NCBI GenBank assembly: GCA_007127695.1 | Contig: SKYW01000014.1 | Coordinates: 1-17,910 of the forward strand | DNA length: 17,910 bases | Source of the DNA: Balneolales bacterium | GTDB taxonomy: Bacteria > Bacteroidota > Rhodothermia > Balneolales > Natronogracilivirgulaceae | Direction: 5' to 3' | Shown: in pieces, positions 7,276 to 16,870 of the stretch | Layout: each line of letters starts with the position of its first letter | Position numbering within the stretch: the stretch's first letter is position 1 | Notes under the pieces: generated by a model | Told to the model about the DNA's origin: nothing | Databases searched by the model: none | Seen by the model: only the letters and a program-made list of their open reading frames with translations | Translations under genes and position numbers: made by a program

Positions 7276-9972
7276 TTAACCTTCGAGATCGGCAAGTATG
7301 GTTTTCATTTTTTCCAGGTTCACTTGCGCATCACTTTGCTTGTTGCGCTCATTCTGCACAACCTGGTCAGGCGCATTATCCAGGAACTTACTGTTGGACA
7401 GTTTCTTTTCGACGGCTGAGAGGAAAGATTCGAGACGTGATATCTCTTTGCGGACCCTCACTTTTTCTTTCTCAAAGTCGATGAGGCCGGAGAGGGGTAC
7501 GAACAGCTGATGACCGTTGACCACATCTGAGGCACTGGCCTTCGGTCGTTCCGCATCCATATCCACCGTAAACTTGTTCATTCTGAGCATTTTGTCAAAT
7601 ACCGACCGGTGTGCCGAGAGCGTTTCCTGCATTTCGTCCGACGCCGGTTTGATGATGATATCCACATCCAGCTGGTCGGGTACCCGCATTTCGGAGCGGA
7701 TGTTACGGACCGAGGAGATCAGCTGCTGGATGGTACCGAAACGCCTGACGGAATCCTCGGAGGATAGTTCCTCATTGTATTCCGGCCAGCGGCTTACTAT
7801 CAGGGCATCTGACGGCTCTCTTTTTCGAAGCCGCTGCCAAATCTCTTCGGTGATGAAGGGCATGAAAGGATGCAGAAGGGCGAGGAGTGTCTCAAAATGT
7901 ATGGCTGCTCTCCCGGCAACATCGCGATCCATGGATGTTCCGTATTCGGGTTTGATCAGTTCGAGGTACCAGTCGCAGTAATCATCCCAAACCAGGGAGT
8001 ATATCTTGAGCAGGGCCTCATTGAGGCGGTACCGGGACAGGTCGTCGTCAACGTCTTCAATGGTCTGCTGGATGCGGCTCATCATCCATTGGTCATGCAG
8101 CGGCAGGGATGCCGTTTCGTCTTTGTCCCAGGGCCATGATTTTGGATACTCTGCTTCCGGATCAAGATGCATGTTCAGGAACCGGAATGCATTCCAGAGT
8201 TTGTTCGCGAAGTTGCGGCCCATCTCGAACTTGGTGGGATCCAGTTTGATATCCTGTCCCTGTGCACAAAGTATGATAAGGCAGTAGCGGACGGCATCGG
8301 CTCCGTACTGGTCGATCATCTCAAGCGGATCGATGCCGTTGTTCAGGCTCTTGCTCATTTTACGGCCCATCTTGTCCTTGACGATCCCTGTCATGAAGAC
8401 GTCACGGAAGGGGGCCTTGCCGGTGAAATGGAGGCCGCCCATGAGCATCCGGCTGACCCAGAAAAACAGGATATCGTAACCGGATACCAGAACGGAAGTA
8501 GGATAGAAATATTCAAAATCGCGTGTCTTGTCCGGCCATCCCAGTGTGGAGAAAGGCCAGAGCCAGGAAGAGAACCAGGTGTCGAGCACATCGGGATCCT
8601 GCACCATGCCTTCCTGTGGCTGGTCTATGCTGACAATGTAGTCGCGGCTGGTATCTATGGAGCCGTCTTCCTTGGTATGGTACCATACCGGGATCCGGTG
8701 TCCCCACCAGAGCTGGCGGGAGATGACCCAGTCACGGATGTTTTCCATCCAACGGAAAAATTCGTTTTCCCAACGCCCGGGATAAAAAGTGAATTCCCCG
8801 TTCCGGCTGGCCTGCATGGCTTTCTCGGCCAGAGGTTTCATTTTGACGAACCACTGGTCCGAAAGCAGCGGTTCGATGATGGCCTTGCTGCGGCTGGATA
8901 TGCCGATCTGGTTCACATAGTCTTCCACCTTGACAAGAAGCCCTTCGGATTCCAGGTCCTTGACGATGGCTTTCCGGGCATCGAAACGGTCCATCCCGTC
9001 GTATTTGCCTGAGGCCTCGTTGAGGGTTCCGTCCCTGTTTATGATATTCAGGGTGGGCAGTGAATGGCGCCGGCCAATCTCGAAGTCATTCTCGTCATGT
9101 GCCGGTGTGACCTTGAGCGCCCCGCTGCCGTAATCCATTTTTACATAGTCATCGGCGATAATGGGTACTTTCCGACCGGTGGTCGGTATCCAGGCATGTC
9201 CGCCTACGAGTTTGTTATAGCGCTCATCATCGGGGTGCACGCTCACGGCCGTGTCGGCGGGAATGGTCTCCGGGCGGGTCGTGGCTATGGTGATGTGCGT
9301 GAGTCCGGAAGCGGCAGATGTCTCCTCATCCAGTGGATATGAAACGTGCCACATATGTCCTTTGCGCTCAACATGTTCAACCTCTTCATCTGATATTGCT
9401 GTCATGTCGACCGGACACCAGTTGACCAGGTAATATCCTTTGTAGATCAAGCCTTCGTCGTGCAGGCGTATGAAGGTTTCCTGCACGGCACGGGAGAGTC
9501 CCTCGTCCATGGTGAACCGTTCCCTGCTCCAGTCGCAGCTTACGCCCAGCTTGCTGTACTGGCGGGTGATGATCTCGCCATACTTCTCTTTCCAGTCCCA
9601 CACTTTTTGTACAAATTCCTCGCGACCGATGTCGTGCCGGTTTTTCTTTTCCTTCTGCTTGAGCTCCCTTTCCACGACATTCTGGGTGGCGATTCCGGCA
9701 TGATCGGTGCCAGGAAGCCACAGGGCTTCATAGCCCTGCATGCGTTTGAGCCGCGTCAGTGTGTCCTGAACAGCACCCTGCAGCGCGTGTCCCATATGCA
9801 GCGCTCCGGTGACATTTGGAGGGGGCATCATGATGGTGAACGGCTCTTTCCCCGAATCGGTACGGGCTTCAAACATGCCATGATCCATCCAGTAGTCATA
9901 CCACTGGTCCTCGATGGCTTTTGGATCGTATTGCTTGGGGATTTCTTTTTCTTTCAGGTTTCCGCTGGACAT
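7276..9972 (-). CDS. valS: valine--tRNA ligase
   Basis: Charges tRNA-Val with valine in the cytoplasm and hydrolyses mischarged threonyl-tRNA. It is a class Ia synthetase of 898 residues, close to the usual ValRS length. The HIGH motif is HMGH (59-62) inside PPNVTGALHMGHALQ. The editing domain has TTRPETIPADTA (231-242) and the conserved AHDENDFEIG (291-300). The KMSKS loop is intact at 538-542. An anticodon-binding domain follows with SRYRLNEALLKIYSLVWDDYCDWYLE. The last ~65 residues form the ValRS-specific C-terminal coiled coil that contacts the tRNA. The ATG at 9972 has no Shine-Dalgarno sequence. The reading frame is open upstream to the rsmB stop, but no ATG, GTG or TTG occurs there. 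The gene sits between rsmB (126 bases upstream) and uvrD (80 bases downstream). Confidence 0.98.
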   Translation of the reverse strand: MSSGNLKEKEIPKQYDPKAIEDQWYDYWMDHGMFEARTDSGKEPFTIMMPPPNVTGALHMGHALQGAVQDTLTRLKRMQGYEALWLPGTDHAGIATQNVVERELKQKEKKNRHDIGREEFVQKVWDWKEKYGEIITRQYSKLGVSCDWSRERFTMDEGLSRAVQETFIRLHDEGLIYKGYYLVNWCPVDMTAISDEEVEHVERKGHMWHVSYPLDEETSAASGLTHITIATTRPETIPADTAVSVHPDDERYNKLVGGHAWIPTTGRKVPIIADDYVKMDYGSGALKVTPAHDENDFEIGRRHSLPTLNIINRDGTLNEASGKYDGMDRFDARKAIVKDLESEGLLVKVEDYVNQIGISSRSKAIIEPLLSDQWFVKMKPLAEKAMQASRNGEFTFYPGRWENEFFRWMENIRDWVISRQLWWGHRIPVWYHTKEDGSIDTSRDYIVSIDQPQEGMVQDPDVLDTWFSSWLWPFSTLGWPDKTRDFEYFYPTSVLVSGYDILFFWVSRMLMGGLHFTGKAPFRDVFMTGIVKDKMGRKMSKSLNNGIDPLEMIDQYGADAVRYCLIILCAQGQDIKLDPTKFEMGRNFANKLWNAFRFLNMHLDPEAEYPKSWPWDKDETASLPLHDQWMMSRIQQTIEDVDDDLSRYRLNEALLKIYSLVWDDYCDWYLELIKPEYGTSMDRDVAGRAAIHFETLLALLHPFMPFITEEIWQRLRKREPSDALIVSRWPEYNEELSSEDSVRRFGTIQQLISSVRNIRSEMRVPDQLDVDIIIKPASDEMQETLSAHRSVFDKMLRMNKFTVDMDAERPKASASDVVNGHQLFVPLSGLIDFEKEKVRVRKEISRLESFLSAVEKKLSNSKFLDNAPDQVVQNERNKQSDAQVNLEKMKTILADLEG

Positions 9973-10098
9973 ATGCTGTGTATTGCGCTGAGGCTGGGTT
10001 GGATTTTCGGTCGTTTTTTGATTATGATGATCGGCTTGATCATGGTATGGAATATGGAGCAGCCATCCGGCCAGCTGGCGTGCCGCCGGTTTTCCCTG

Positions 10099-11451
10099 CT
10101 ATACCTTTCTTCTGAGAAGCACTCCGAAGTGGCCGTCGCAATTGTGGACGTGGGGGAGGGTCTGATAGGATTTGCCATCATCGGCCAGCACTTCTTCCGG
10201 GAGGAAGTCTTCCAGGTTTTCCAGCTCGAAATTATCATATTCTTTCAGGAATGCCTGGATGCGCTCCATGTTCTCTTCCGGTTCTATGGAGCATGTTGAA
10301 TAGACAAGACGCCCGCCTCTTTTAACCATATTTGCTGCTGCATCAATAAGTTCATCCTGTTGACGTGTGAACTCTTCCAGCTCTGCTTCCGTGCGGCGCC
10401 AGCGCAGGTCCGCCCGCTTGGCAAGTACACCGGTTCCGGAGCAGGGTGCGTCAAGGAGTACGGCATCCACCAGTTTGAAACGCTCGCTGATAATATCGGC
10501 ACGTTGCACTTTGACAATATCAGCCCCGTAATTGGTGACATTTTCAGCGATCAGTGCGATTCTTTCGGAAGAGATATCGACGGCCGTGATGTTGCCCTGA
10601 TTTTGCATCAGGTCACAAAGCATGATGGTTTTGGTCCCGGGGGCGGCACAGAGATCGTAAACGTCCTCTCCGGGTTGCGGATTAAGGATGGTGGGTGCGA
10701 ATCCGGCGGCGATATCCTGAACCTGTGTAAATCCCTTTTGAAACCATCCTTTTGCACGAACTTTCTGGAGGCTGCCTACTTTGTAATAACCGGGAAGCCA
10801 ATCGCTTTCCTCAAAATCGATATCTGCCTTGCTGAGCCTGAGCTGGAAATTCCGAGCATTGGTTTTGATTCCATTGACCCTGAGGTAATAGGAGGGGTTC
10901 TGGTTGTTGTGCTGCATGAGCCGGAAGGCCTCGCGTTCGCCGAAACGTTCGACCCAGCGTTTAACAAGCCATTCAGGGTGGGAAAAGGTAGTGGCGACAA
11001 GCTTGGTGCGGTCTTCAAAATCGGGGCGGGGGAGATTGGGCATATCACGCTGGACCCGTCGAAGGATGGCGTTCATAAGGTCACCGCTACGTGAGCCCCC
11101 CAGTGTCTTGGCAAGTTCCACGGCTTCATTTACAGCGGCATAATCCGGTGTGCCATCCATGAACAACAGGTCATAAAGGCCAATGCGCAGGATATTCTTG
11201 AACTGGAGATTCATATCATTGACCGCGACAGCACTGTAGCGGGATATGAGAAAGTCCAGGTAGCTTCTGCGGCGCAGGATTCCCTGAACGTATTCGTTTG
11301 CCTGCTGGCGGTCCTGACCCTCCAGTTTATTCAGTATCCTGGAGTCCGTTTTATGGAACTCCTCAAAATGATTAAGTGCTTCAACACTTGCCTGACGAGC
11401 TGTAACAGTCTGTTCCAAAGCTTTTTTTTGCTTGTTTTGGTTGGTATTCAA
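10099..11451 (-). CDS. rsmB: 16S rRNA (cytosine-C5)-methyltransferase RsmB/Sun
   Basis: Methylates C967 of 16S rRNA (E. coli numbering) with S-adenosylmethionine. The 450 residues comprise an N-terminal NusB-like RNA-binding domain (about 15-140, with DYAAVNEAVELAK at 103-115) and a Rossmann methyltransferase domain. The SAM-binding motif is DLCAAPGTKT (266-275). The two RsmB/Nol1 catalytic-site cysteines are in DAPCSGTG (C337) and YSTCS (C387). The C-terminus HFGVLLRRK is typical. The start is TTG at 11451: an in-frame TAG lies two codons upstream, and the next methionine is near residue 80, inside the NusB domain, so the non-AUG start is well supported. Codons 8-10 create a run of eight A bases. 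It is the first gene of the minus-strand rsmB-valS-uvrD group and divergent from atpD. Confidence 0.96.
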   Translation of the reverse strand: MNTNQNKQKKALEQTVTARQASVEALNHFEEFHKTDSRILNKLEGQDRQQANEYVQGILRRRSYLDFLISRYSAVAVNDMNLQFKNILRIGLYDLLFMDGTPDYAAVNEAVELAKTLGGSRSGDLMNAILRRVQRDMPNLPRPDFEDRTKLVATTFSHPEWLVKRWVERFGEREAFRLMQHNNQNPSYYLRVNGIKTNARNFQLRLSKADIDFEESDWLPGYYKVGSLQKVRAKGWFQKGFTQVQDIAAGFAPTILNPQPGEDVYDLCAAPGTKTIMLCDLMQNQGNITAVDISSERIALIAENVTNYGADIVKVQRADIISERFKLVDAVLLDAPCSGTGVLAKRADLRWRRTEAELEEFTRQQDELIDAAANMVKRGGRLVYSTCSIEPEENMERIQAFLKEYDNFELENLEDFLPEEVLADDGKSYQTLPHVHNCDGHFGVLLRRKV

Positions 11452-11490
11452 ATTCTAAAAAAAGTACGGATTTTTTTCGTAACAATTAAG

Positions 11491-11511
11491 CCGAGATGTC
11501 GTCTGTCTCGG
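11491..11511 (-). promoter_or_regulatory. hairpin in the rsmB 5' leader region
   Basis: CCGAGA (11511-11506) and TCTCGG (11496-11491) on the minus strand can form a 6-bp stem with a 9-base loop, 39 bases before the rsmB TTG. No T-run follows, so it is not a standard terminator. It might shape leader translation or be incidental. I recognise no riboswitch class. Confidence 0.25.
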
Positions 11512-11637
11512 GTCCGGCATTCCATTGGCGGAGAAAATCACATCGGCAGGGGATTCCGGCTGTGTCAACAGATAATACCCATGTAAAAAAACGAGAGAGC
11601 GGCTCAATTGGTGTTTTCCTTTTGCTCCGGTATTTGG

Positions 11638-11653
11638 TAATTTTGCAAAATTA
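11638..11653. promoter_or_regulatory. palindromic double -7 promoter box between rsmB and atpD
   Basis: TAATTTTGCAAAATTA is a perfect 16-bp palindrome made of two opposed copies of TAATTTTG, each an exact TAnnTTTG -7 box. The rightward box (11638-11645) would start transcription near 11652, about 60 nt before the atpD ATG. The leftward box (11653-11646) would start near 11639, about 190 nt before rsmB. The rightward side has no TTG at the ideal 17-23 base distance; the nearest are at 13 and 27 bases. The location in a divergent gap supports a promoter role, at least for atpD. Confidence 0.5.
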
Positions 11654-11697
11654 ACGTGCCGGGTGGTTCTGCACGGTTCATTTACTGAAACTTTTAA

Positions 11698-13200
<1,503 letters not shown>

Positions 13201-13244
13201 TCCCTGAATCGTGCTGAACCGAACTCATCTGTAACGTTGATTCT

Positions 13245-13640
13245 ATGAAAGCTCACATATTAACTCCGAGGGGTCCCATTTTTGAAGGGGATGTCGAGGG
13301 TATCAGAATGCCAGGCGTCAAGGGTGGATTCGAAGTGCTCAAAGATCACTCACCCCTGGTTTCCATCCTGGATATCGGCAATTTGATTGTCCGTGTTCCT
13401 GACAAGTCTGAGCAGAGCTATGCTATCAGCGGCGGGTTTACCGAAATAAAGGACAACAATGTGATAGTGATGGCCGAGGAGGCGATTCCGTCCGATCAGA
13501 TTGACACCGAGGCGGAACGTGCAAGAAAGTCGGAGCTGGAGACGGAAATTAAGAAGTACAAAATATTTACAGATGAGCACAAGCGGACCCATCGGGAGCT
13601 TCGTATCGTCAAGAACCGCCTGAAGATAGCAGGGGTCTGA
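13245..13640 (+). CDS. atpC: F0F1 ATP synthase subunit epsilon
   Basis: The small rotor-stalk subunit that couples F1 to the membrane ring and can inhibit ATP hydrolysis. It has 131 residues, the normal length. The N-terminal beta-sandwich carries the family signature GGFEVLKDHSPLVS (28-41) and the strand YAISGGFTEIKDNNVIVMAEEA (59-80, shown in part by YAISGGFTEI). Residues about 85-128 are the two-helix C-terminal domain, rich in Glu, Arg and Lys. The ATG at 13245 has no Shine-Dalgarno core. It is surely cotranscribed with atpD. Its TGA lies 20 bases from the stop of the convergent penicillin-binding protein gene. Confidence 0.96.
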   Translation: MKAHILTPRGPIFEGDVEGIRMPGVKGGFEVLKDHSPLVSILDIGNLIVRVPDKSEQSYAISGGFTEIKDNNVIVMAEEAIPSDQIDTEAERARKSELETEIKKYKIFTDEHKRTHRELRIVKNRLKIAGV

Positions 13641-13660
13641 TTTCCGCCCAAGCGTCACTG

Positions 13661-16039
13661 TCACCAGCTGATGCGACTCGGACGTGTGGTTTCAGTGTCA
13701 CGCTCATCCGGCGGCTGTTCCATCACAAATCCCTGTGGCTGTTCAAATGCATCCCTGCTCCAGGGAACATTTGGATCGTTGGCACAGCTTTGTATAAACT
13801 GACCGACAATAGGCAATGCCGTTCGAGCACCCTGACCGACCTGTGTTCCCTGCGGGAAGATGATGCGCCGGTCCTCTCCGCCAACCCATGCACCGGCCAC
13901 CAGGTGCGGCATCATCGCCACAAACCAGTTATCGGCACTGTTTTGCGTGGTCCCTGTTTTTCCGGCGATATCCTGACTGATGTTAAACATCCAGTTCATC
14001 CGGTTGCCGGTACCGACCCAGCCCTGTCCGCCCCGGATGACTCCCCGCAGCATGTCAACCATGATGTAGGCGGTCTCCGGGCTGATTACTTCCTGCTGGC
14101 TTGGTGACCGGAACTCCTGAAGTACGTTTCCTTCGGCGTCTTCAATACGTGTAACCGCATAAGGTTCAATATGAACACCCATATTGGCAAACGTGGTGTA
14201 GGCACTGGTCAGCTCAAGCAGGCTGGAGTGGGCGGTTCCAAGGGCAATGGCCGGATTGGTGGCTATAGGAGTTCGATTCATACCCATCCGACGGGCAAAA
14301 TCAGCGATTTTCTGTCCGGCCGGAAGCAAATCCTCCAAACGGTTGGTGCCCGGGGCTCCGGCCAGTTCCGGCAGCAGGCGCACGGTGACATTATTCAGAC
14401 TTCTTCCTATGCCTTCTCTAAGCGAAATCATTTCAGGTCCGCTCGGTATCACAGGATCCCTGGGCGACCATCTGTCTCCGCTGACATCAAAAAAGTTGAC
14501 CGGATATTTTGAGAATTTATGATAAGGCCGGTATCCGTTGTCAATAGCCACTGCGTAAACAAAAGGCTTGAACGTGGATCCGGTCTGCCGACGCAGCTGG
14601 TGAACATTGTCACGCTGAATGGTGCTGTAGTCCGATCCGCCGACCCATGTGAGAATGTTTCCATTCGAGGGGTCTATGGCAACAAAACCTGCTTCAAGCC
14701 GCGCGCGTGCAAGTTTTACGGAGTCCACAAAAGCTTCGTCCATTTTCAGCAAGTCCAGGATCTCTGCACGGGATCCGCGTCCTTCCCGCCGGTACTCTTC
14801 ATATCTTTCGGTCTCCTCCAGGAAGCTGTTCAGGAAGCCGGGATATTGCGCCCATAGTTTATCCATGTACCGGTCGCTTCCAGGGGAGGTCCATTCCTGT
14901 TCAAAACTGCGCTGGTGCCTCTCAAGCTGTGCTTTAAGGGCTTCTTCGGCAAAGCGTTGCATCCGTGAGTCAATGGTTGTATGGATGACGAGCCCGTCGC
15001 GGTACAGGTCATAACCGTTTTCATCGGCCCAACCCTGGATCTGCTGACGCACATACTGCCCGAAATAGCGGCTTTCCCGTCCGGCACGGAATGGAGGGTT
15101 GTAATCCAGTTCAAGCGGAGTGGCACGGTATTGCGCAAATTCATCCGGTGTGACGAAGCCGTGGCGCAGCATCTGCGACATCACTACATTTCTTCGTTGC
15201 GTCGAGCGTTCGGCCCGGGTGCGGGGGTTCAGGGCGGATACGGCCTGCAGGCTCCCAATAAGTGTTGCTGCCTCAGGCACCGTGAGATCGCTGGCCGGTT
15301 TGTTGAAATGGGTATGAGCCGCCGTCTCTATCCCGAAAGCGCTGTTGCTGAATTCCACGGTGTTCAGGTACATCTCAATGATTTCCTGCTTCGTGTAATT
15401 CTGTTCAATCTGGATCGCCGTGATGATTTCGCGGAGTTTGCGGGTAACACTGACTTCACGGCCGATGGACCGGTAGAGGTTTCTAGCAAGCTGTTGCGAA
15501 ATAGTTGAACCGCCCTGCGGGTTTCCGCGCATCAGGTGATAGGGGATGGCCAGCGTTCGATACATGTCAATCCCCCAGTGTGTGTAAAAACGGTGGTCCT
15601 CGGTCGCTATCAGTGCGTCGATGACATTGGGGGATATATCCTGGTAGCGGATATAGGTACGATTTTCCGTGAAATACTTGTCCAGGACCTGGCCGTCGCG
15701 GCTGACGACAAAACTCGCGATATCGGTTTGTGGATTCTCCAGTTCTTCAATCGATGGAAGTCCCTGGGCCAGGTAAAAAAAGGAAAACAGGCCAACGATG
15801 AAACCGGCTATTATGACACCACCGAAAACACCGAATATATGGCGCCATCCGATCCCGGTATGCGAGCCGCGGGATGAGTACATGGTCCGGTTTTGTTTCG
15901 GAGGCTTCTTTCCGGTTATTTTAGAATCTTCCCGGGAACTCATGCCAGAGTCTTTTCTTTTACGGGCAATTTCCCGCCGGTATTCGGGATCGTTCAGATA
16001 GCGATCCATGTCCATATTTTCAAAATCCTTGCTTGTCAT
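13661..16039 (-). CDS. class A penicillin-binding protein (PBP1A-like), bifunctional transglycosylase/transpeptidase
   Basis: Polymerises lipid II into glycan strands and cross-links the peptides in the periplasm, anchored in the inner membrane. It has 792 residues. A charged, probably disordered cytoplasmic tail (1-64) is followed by a single membrane helix (about 67-91). The GT51 glycosyltransferase domain (about 108-285) has ATEDHRFYTHWGID with catalytic E147 and GGSTISQQLARNLY (177-190). After a charged linker (about 365-450), the transpeptidase domain has the SxxK motif STFK (S488-K491), SLN (547-549) and KTGT (694-697). All penicillin-binding motifs are intact. The ATG at 16039 is 3 bases after the lpxH-like stop, so the two are almost certainly cotranscribed and perhaps translationally coupled. 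The family member is PBP1A-like, but the exact mrcA/ponA orthology is not settled. Confidence 0.95.
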   Translation of the reverse strand: MTSKDFENMDMDRYLNDPEYRREIARKRKDSGMSSREDSKITGKKPPKQNRTMYSSRGSHTGIGWRHIFGVFGGVIIAGFIVGLFSFFYLAQGLPSIEELENPQTDIASFVVSRDGQVLDKYFTENRTYIRYQDISPNVIDALIATEDHRFYTHWGIDMYRTLAIPYHLMRGNPQGGSTISQQLARNLYRSIGREVSVTRKLREIITAIQIEQNYTKQEIIEMYLNTVEFSNSAFGIETAAHTHFNKPASDLTVPEAATLIGSLQAVSALNPRTRAERSTQRRNVVMSQMLRHGFVTPDEFAQYRATPLELDYNPPFRAGRESRYFGQYVRQQIQGWADENGYDLYRDGLVIHTTIDSRMQRFAEEALKAQLERHQRSFEQEWTSPGSDRYMDKLWAQYPGFLNSFLEETERYEEYRREGRGSRAEILDLLKMDEAFVDSVKLARARLEAGFVAIDPSNGNILTWVGGSDYSTIQRDNVHQLRRQTGSTFKPFVYAVAIDNGYRPYHKFSKYPVNFFDVSGDRWSPRDPVIPSGPEMISLREGIGRSLNNVTVRLLPELAGAPGTNRLEDLLPAGQKIADFARRMGMNRTPIATNPAIALGTAHSSLLELTSAYTTFANMGVHIEPYAVTRIEDAEGNVLQEFRSPSQQEVISPETAYIMVDMLRGVIRGGQGWVGTGNRMNWMFNISQDIAGKTGTTQNSADNWFVAMMPHLVAGAWVGGEDRRIIFPQGTQVGQGARTALPIVGQFIQSCANDPNVPWSRDAFEQPQGFVMEQPPDERDTETTRPSRISW

Positions 16040-16042
16040 TGC

Positions 16043-16870
16043 CTATGTGTCCGCATTGATGCCACTTGTGGCGAGCGTTTTGCTGTCCACATCCCATGTA
16101 ACGAGTTCAAATGCCTTATTTGCATACAGACCAAGTGTATAATCGGTACCGAAACATCCGCAGTTCATGCAGGTTAGACCGTTTTGTTTCCAGAGCAGGG
16201 ACTGATGGTGATGCCCATAGACTATGGCCTGGATACGATCATCGGTCAAAACGCGGTTTCTGGCCCATGCATCCAGTATCGCGTGCCTGTCGGAGTTCTT
16301 TTTTCTGTTGCCTGATTTCCTGCTGGATCGTGAAAAGAGCCGCATACCCATCCAGCCAAAACGAGGCGGCAGCATTTTCCGGTACAAAGTTGTAAAATAC
16401 GAATTTCTGAGAAAACGGTGCATTGCGGGACGAGGCAGACGCATTTGAGGATCTTTCAGTCCGTCGCCATGAAGGACCATGATGGATACGGTGGATTCTT
16501 CAATTATCCGGTATTCATGTTCCACATAAAAACCAAGACTGCGCAGATACCCGTTTGTCCAGTTATCATGATTACCTGTCACAAACAGGGTATGACTATT
16601 TGTCTGCTTATGAAAATCGTGGAATCTCTGAAGAACTTTTTGTCCGAGCGGGGGCACCCTGTTTCCGGGGTATTCCATCCAGAAGTCGAAGAAATCACCC
16701 AGTATGACGATTGCCAGTTCATGCTCCGCGCAATAGTCGATCAACCGGATGAGATCATTCTCAAGCACCTCGTTTTTTTCAGCGGAATAGGCGCCAAGAT
16801 GGACATCCGACAGAAAGAGAAGAGACCGGGTGGGCAGAATGGCGGTGCTATTTTTTTCTGTAGATGACAA
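16043..16870 (-). CDS. lpxH: LpxH-like UDP-2,3-diacylglucosamine diphosphatase (calcineurin-like phosphoesterase)
   Basis: LpxH removes UMP from UDP-2,3-diacylglucosamine to give lipid X, a step in lipid A synthesis at the inner membrane. The five metal-binding blocks of this phosphoesterase family are present in order, numbered from the TTG start: SDVHLG (21-26), GDFFDFW (58-64), GNHD (99-102), HGDG (134-137) and GHHH (219-222). A basic stretch around 165-195 could contact the membrane. The product has 275 residues. The start is uncertain: no ATG exists ahead of the first motif. GTG at 16921 would overlap the upstream gene by 74 bases, while TTG at 16870 overlaps by 23 and places the first motif nearer the N-terminus as in known LpxH. 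I chose TTG. LpxH identity is likely but other phosphoesterases share these blocks. The envelope operon context supports it. Confidence 0.8.
   Translation of the reverse strand: MSSTEKNSTAILPTRSLLFLSDVHLGAYSAEKNEVLENDLIRLIDYCAEHELAIVILGDFFDFWMEYPGNRVPPLGQKVLQRFHDFHKQTNSHTLFVTGNHDNWTNGYLRSLGFYVEHEYRIIEESTVSIMVLHGDGLKDPQMRLPRPAMHRFLRNSYFTTLYRKMLPPRFGWMGMRLFSRSSRKSGNRKKNSDRHAILDAWARNRVLTDDRIQAIVYGHHHQSLLWKQNGLTCMNCGCFGTDYTLGLYANKAFELVTWDVDSKTLATSGINADT

Noticed and set aside
9460..10299. 279-codon plus-strand ORF with a hydrophobic stretch near 9973
   Set aside because: It lies antisense to valS and rsmB, both with complete, conserved motifs. The hydrophobic look comes from the complement of their codons.
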